Positions 15,967-18,398 of a DNA stretch of 18,398 bases are shown here, piece after piece. Every line of letters begins with the position of its first letter. The stretch's first letter is position 1. The DNA comes from Halomonas sp. (GTDB taxonomy: Bacteria > Pseudomonadota > Gammaproteobacteria > Pseudomonadales > Halomonadaceae), in contig SKHS01000112.1 in the NCBI GenBank assembly GCA_007116835.1, positions 1 to 18,398 on the forward strand, written 5' to 3'. The notes under the pieces are model-generated. The model was not told the DNA's origin, made no database searches, and saw only the letters and a list, made by a program, of their open reading frames with translations. The position numbers and the translations under genes were made by a program.

Positions 15967-17062
15967 GCTCTTCAGCCGAATGGATGATGACGGAAGCGGA
16001 GGCACCCACGCGCATTAGCGCTTCAGGTGGCTCTTCGAGACGGATGGTGACTGGAAACCGCTGCGCGACCCGTACCCAATCGACCGAGCTGTCAATGATC
16101 GGCAGGCCGAGGATACTGATGCTACCGGTAGTTCTGACCCCATAGCCGAGACTCTGGACATGACCGCTCAGGCGCTGCGTTGGCGCCGACATGACAAAGA
16201 CATCGACCGGCGCACCGACGCGAATGCGCGGTAATTCGGTTTCACGAAACAGAGCCGTGACCACCCAGTCTTCGGTGTCAATGAGCGAGAACAGCGAAAC
16301 ACCGGTCACCACATACGTGCCGACACCGAGATCAAGCCCAGTAATGCGGCCCGAAATTGGTGCGCGCACTTCGGTTCTGCGCAGTTCGCGTTCGGCCAGT
16401 GCCAGGCTAGTGCGTGCCAGATCCACTTGAGCCTGAGGGGCATCAAGCGTCCCAATCATGGTTTGCGCTGCCAATTGCTGGCTCAATGACTCATCGAGCG
16501 AGATTAAGGCATCCCCATGAACCGTGCGCGCGGTATCAACTTGCTGGGCGGTCACCATGCCTCGCGGCAGCAGGTTCTCCAGTCGCTGTAGCGACTGACG
16601 GGTGAGATCAACGTGATTGCGGGCACGATCGATCTGGCGACTGGCAATTTCAGCATTGGTCTGTTGAACGGAGAGTAAACGACCACCAGTCTCAAGCTCG
16701 GCTTCGGCAGTGCGTAGCATTGCGCGCGCCTGTTCCACTCGCAGCTCGTAAGGTTCTGGATCAATGCGAAACAGTAGATCTCCCGCTTCTACGAAAACAT
16801 TGTCCTCAATGAAAACCTCAGTGACATGCCCCGGCACATTGGTCGATACTGGCACGATCGTGGCGCTCACCTCAGCATGGTCTGTATGCAGGGTGGTTGT
16901 GCGCTGCATAGCCACAAAGATGATAGCAATGATGGCACTAGCGATCAGCGCGAAGCCGATAAGGCGCGCGAAGAGTAGTCGCATTCTGGGCTCGCGTGGT
17001 GCGGATTTATTATTCTCATCGCCCATGTCGTTCTGGTTGCTCATATCGCTCTGGTTGCTCAT
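15959..17062 (-). CDS. HlyD-family periplasmic adaptor of efflux pump (MdtN/AaeA/EmrA-like)
   Basis: 367 residues from ATG 17062, which forms an ATGA overlap with the upstream DUF1656 gene and has GGAG about 10 bases upstream. The open frame continues to 17326, but that part runs antiparallel in content to no known domain and overlaps the neighbour in another frame. The order is a short polar tail, one transmembrane anchor (about 29-52), the first lipoyl half (VSTNVPGHVTEVFIEDNVFVEAGD, about 72-96), an alpha-helical hairpin (about 103-215), the second lipoyl half (RAPISGRITGLDLGVGTYV, about 223-242), and a beta-barrel ending with VDWVRVAQRFPVTI, typical of MdtN/EmrA adaptors. It links the FUSC transporter to the outer-membrane factor. 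The first two hexapeptides, MSNQSD and MSNQND, are a tandem duplication. Confidence 0.94.
   Translation of the reverse strand: MSNQSDMSNQNDMGDENNKSAPREPRMRLLFARLIGFALIASAIIAIIFVAMQRTTTLHTDHAEVSATIVPVSTNVPGHVTEVFIEDNVFVEAGDLLFRIDPEPYELRVEQARAMLRTAEAELETGGRLLSVQQTNAEIASRQIDRARNHVDLTRQSLQRLENLLPRGMVTAQQVDTARTVHGDALISLDESLSQQLAAQTMIGTLDAPQAQVDLARTSLALAERELRRTEVRAPISGRITGLDLGVGTYVVTGVSLFSLIDTEDWVVTALFRETELPRIRVGAPVDVFVMSAPTQRLSGHVQSLGYGVRTTGSISILGLPIIDSSVDWVRVAQRFPVTIRLEEPPEALMRVGASASVIIHSAEEHE
17027..17062 (-). repeat. 18-base tandem duplication at the start of the adaptor gene
   Basis: Two adjacent 18-base copies (17045-17062 and 17027-17044 on the minus strand) each begin with ATG and read MSNQSD and MSNQND; they differ at two bases. 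The duplication leaves three in-frame ATGs (17062, 17044, 17026). Only the first has a Shine-Dalgarno-like sequence at a usable distance. Confidence 0.85.
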
Positions 17063-17364
17063 AGTGCCAGCACTCCAGTCCAAAACGCCCAGATCATGAT
17101 GCCGCTGAAGATTGTCGCACAGAGATAGGTCAGCGGCGGCATCGGCAGATGCTCGTGCAGCCCGACGCGGATGAGCAGCAGCCGCAGGACGACGGTACAG
17201 ATCACTCCGAGTAGGGCCGCCATTAGCCAGACAGGAAAAAACGAACCATACAAGGAAAGCGTCGGCGAATGGGCATGCATTGAGCACCCCGAAAGCATCA
17301 TTGGCACCAGCAGGATCGCCGACCAAAAATGAAGTGGGTGGCCTACCCTACTGGCTAACATCAT
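17059..17364 (-). CDS. DUF1656 family small membrane lipoprotein (YtcA/AaeX-like)
   Basis: 101 residues. A hydrophobic signal (about 12-26) ends in the lipobox MLSGC (Cys27), as in E. coli YtcA. Then comes the family motif SLYGSFFPVWL (37-47) and two membrane helices (about 41-63 and 77-99), with a charged loop RVGLHEHLPMP between them. DUF1656 proteins almost always precede an HlyD adaptor and a FUSC transporter; their exact role in the pump is unknown. Two start codons lie in tandem (17364 and 17361). The AAGG just upstream suits the second, a GGGGGA further up suits the first. The stop overlaps the adaptor start as ATGA. It is the first gene of the efflux operon. Confidence 0.9.
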   Translation of the reverse strand: MMLASRVGHPLHFWSAILLVPMMLSGCSMHAHSPTLSLYGSFFPVWLMAALLGVICTVVLRLLLIRVGLHEHLPMPPLTYLCATIFSGIMIWAFWTGVLAL

Positions 17365-17428
17365 ACCTTCACTTCCCCCGTAGATGCTTAATATACCTGT
17401 ACGTAACCGCAGACAAAGTTAATTTAGA

Positions 17429-17463
17429 ACATATTGCTACATGTCGCCATATGTGACTGTCAA
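17429..17463 (-). promoter_or_regulatory. Candidate promoter and operator array of the efflux operon
   Basis: On the plus strand ACATAT (17429-17434), ACATGT (17439-17444) and ATATGT (17449-17454) sit exactly 10 bases apart; the outer two are inverted relative to each other and the centre one is self-complementary. A perfect TTGACA (minus strand, 17458-17463) lies next to the array and would make the -35, but the matching -10 is poor (TAGCAA at 18 bases is the best seen). The layout suits a repressor or LysR-type regulator covering the promoter. No regulator gene lies in the window. Confidence 0.45.
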
Positions 17464-17500
17464 CCCGTTGAAACCCAGCCGTTGGGTTAAGGCACACCAC

Positions 17501-17953
17501 TTAATGAGGGCGATCAACATCAGCCATTACCGCGTTTAACGCAGCGCGATAACCTTGTACGCCCAATCCGGCTATCACGCCGTCAGCACGAAGTGAGACG
17601 TAGGAGTGGTGCCGAAAAGCTTCACGCTTATGTACATTAGATAGATGCACTTCAATCACTTTGCCATCAAACGCATTCAACGCATCCAGTATTGCAATAG
17701 ATGTATGGGTATAGGCTGCCGGATTAATAATAATCGCCTGGGTTCCATCAAGACGTGCGGCGTGGATAGCATCAATCAGCTCACCTTCGTGATTACTCTG
17801 CTGACAGGTAATATCCCACCCCGCCAGCACCGCTTGCTCCCGCAACAGGTTATTCACATCTTCTAAGGTGTCATAACCATATATTTCTGGCTGGCGGCTA
17901 CCCAGCAAGTTGAGATTAGGGCCATGTAAAACCAAGACTTTTCCCTGACTCAT
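17501..17953 (-). CDS. aroQ: 3-Dehydroquinate dehydratase, type II
   Basis: AroQ dehydrates 3-dehydroquinate to 3-dehydroshikimate in the shikimate pathway, as a cytosolic dodecamer. With ATG 17953 the protein has 150 residues, the family length; GGAAGAG lies just upstream. Longer in-frame starts up to 18010 add non-conserved sequence. Motifs are VLHGPNLNLLG (7-18) with the binding Asn, Arg20 and catalytic Tyr25 in SRQPEIYG, Asn77 in INPAAYTHTS, and the catalytic His103 in EVHLSN. All active-site positions are present. In many Gammaproteobacteria aroQ is followed by accB-accC; here the efflux operon follows after a 136-base gap instead. A short dyad (AACCCA/TGGGTT, 17472-17488) follows the gene but lacks a T tract, so termination is uncertain. 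Confidence 0.97.
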   Translation of the reverse strand: MSQGKVLVLHGPNLNLLGSRQPEIYGYDTLEDVNNLLREQAVLAGWDITCQQSNHEGELIDAIHAARLDGTQAIIINPAAYTHTSIAILDALNAFDGKVIEVHLSNVHKREAFRHHSYVSLRADGVIAGLGVQGYRAALNAVMADVDRPH

Positions 17954-18054
17954 TCTCTCTTCCACCCTGCGCACTGGCACATGAATTGACGACATAGCCT
18001 GTTCTAGCACTTAATGCATCTATTCTGCCAGTGCCTTTTCAGTCGACGCCGCCC

Positions 18055-18398
18055 CTACTGATCGGCGTATGCACCGCTCTCCAGCTCTAAGTGCGCGGCC
18101 CAAGAAACGATATCAGGCGTTACCATGGCAGCGCCTATGCTAGGACTCATATCCGGTAGCTCGTGGGCAATACCTTTATGGCAGTCGATGCAGGTTGCAT
18201 CCCCCGAGGCGAGGTTGGTGGAGTGGGCGCGAGCAGCACGCGTACCCTGCAGGGTAAAATCCATGGAGTCGAATTCGTGGCAGTTACGGCACTCTAGTGA
18301 GTCATTGGCCTTGAGCCGTGACCACTCACGTTCGGCCAGCTCGCGGCGCTTTGCCTCGAACTGCTCTTCGGTGCGTATCGTGCCAAATACCCAACCCC
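18055..18398 (-). CDS. napC: NapC/NirT-type multiheme cytochrome c, C-terminal 114 residues (cut by window edge)
   Basis: The frame is open at base 18398 and ends with TAG at 18055-18057. The visible part shows WVFGTIRTEEQFEAKR, then AEREWSRLKANDSLECRNCH with heme motif CRNCH (18277-18291), then CIDCHKGIAHELPD with heme motif CIDCH (18178-18192). This is the pattern of the last two heme sites of tetraheme NapC/NirT quinol dehydrogenases, which pass electrons from the quinol pool to periplasmic reductases such as NapAB. The N-terminal anchor and first heme motifs must lie outside the window. TorC- or NrfH-like relatives cannot be excluded from this part alone. The stop is about 100 bases upstream of the aroQ start on the same strand. 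If it is NapC, other nap genes may lie just beyond the edge. Confidence 0.85.
   Translation of the reverse strand, partial: GWVFGTIRTEEQFEAKRRELAEREWSRLKANDSLECRNCHEFDSMDFTLQGTRAARAHSTNLASGDATCIDCHKGIAHELPDMSPSIGAAMVTPDIVSWAAHLELESGAYADQ

Noticed and set aside
17063..17326. 88-residue N-terminal extension of the HlyD adaptor
   Set aside because: It overlaps the DUF1656 gene in another frame, lacks conserved content, and the ATG at 17062 gives a standard ATGA-coupled start and normal adaptor length.
17472..17488. AACCCA/TGGGTT dyad after aroQ as a strong terminator
   Set aside because: Only a 6-base stem without a following U run on the minus strand, so it is mentioned only as an uncertain possibility in the aroQ entry.

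Overview
The window looks like chromosome from a halophilic gammaproteobacterium, most likely of the Halomonas/Vreelandella group. This rests on remembered protein resemblance and a moderate-to-high GC content, not on a search. The core gene order argH next to hemC-hemD-hemX-hemY is typical of Pseudomonas-like Gammaproteobacteria.

Left part (1-8124): the N-terminal two thirds of argH (minus strand, cut by the window edge) lies downstream of a large multi-sensor c-di-GMP enzyme (minus strand, PAS-PAS-LOV-GGDEF-EAL). Divergent from that enzyme runs the heme operon hemC-hemD-hemX-hemY (plus strand), with two ATGA start/stop overlaps and a good intrinsic terminator after hemY. The LOV domain keeps the photoactive Cys motif and both output domains keep their catalytic residues, so this is probably a blue-light-controlled c-di-GMP switch.

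Middle part (8125-12508): a gap with a candidate promoter leads into a ClsA-type cardiolipin synthase (plus strand). After it comes a 25-codon fragment that reads as the start of a choloylglycine-hydrolase/penicillin-V-acylase type Ntn hydrolase, cut off where the next gene ends. Then, on the minus strand, lie a glutamate decarboxylase and, upstream of it, a lipoprotein that appears to fuse a YbaY-like domain, a MliC-type lysozyme-inhibitor domain and a C-terminal COG3650-like domain.

Right part (12609-18398): a four-gene minus-strand operon with every junction overlapping, encoding a DUF1656/YtcA-like lipoprotein, an HlyD-type adaptor, a FUSC-family inner-membrane transporter and a TolC-like outer-membrane lipoprotein. 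This is the order of E. coli ytcA-mdtNOP. Its upstream region holds three related hexamers spaced exactly 10 bp apart, a candidate operator. Beyond lie aroQ (type II 3-dehydroquinase) and the C-terminal end of a NapC/NirT-type multiheme cytochrome c (cut by the window edge), both minus strand.

From about 8.1 to 17.4 kb the genes share an envelope and stress theme: membrane lipid, acid or GABA metabolism, lysozyme defence and efflux. They sit between blocks of housekeeping genes, and with the hydrolase remnant this suggests an accessory block that has been remodelled. No rRNA, tRNA, IS element, CRISPR array or attachment site was seen.
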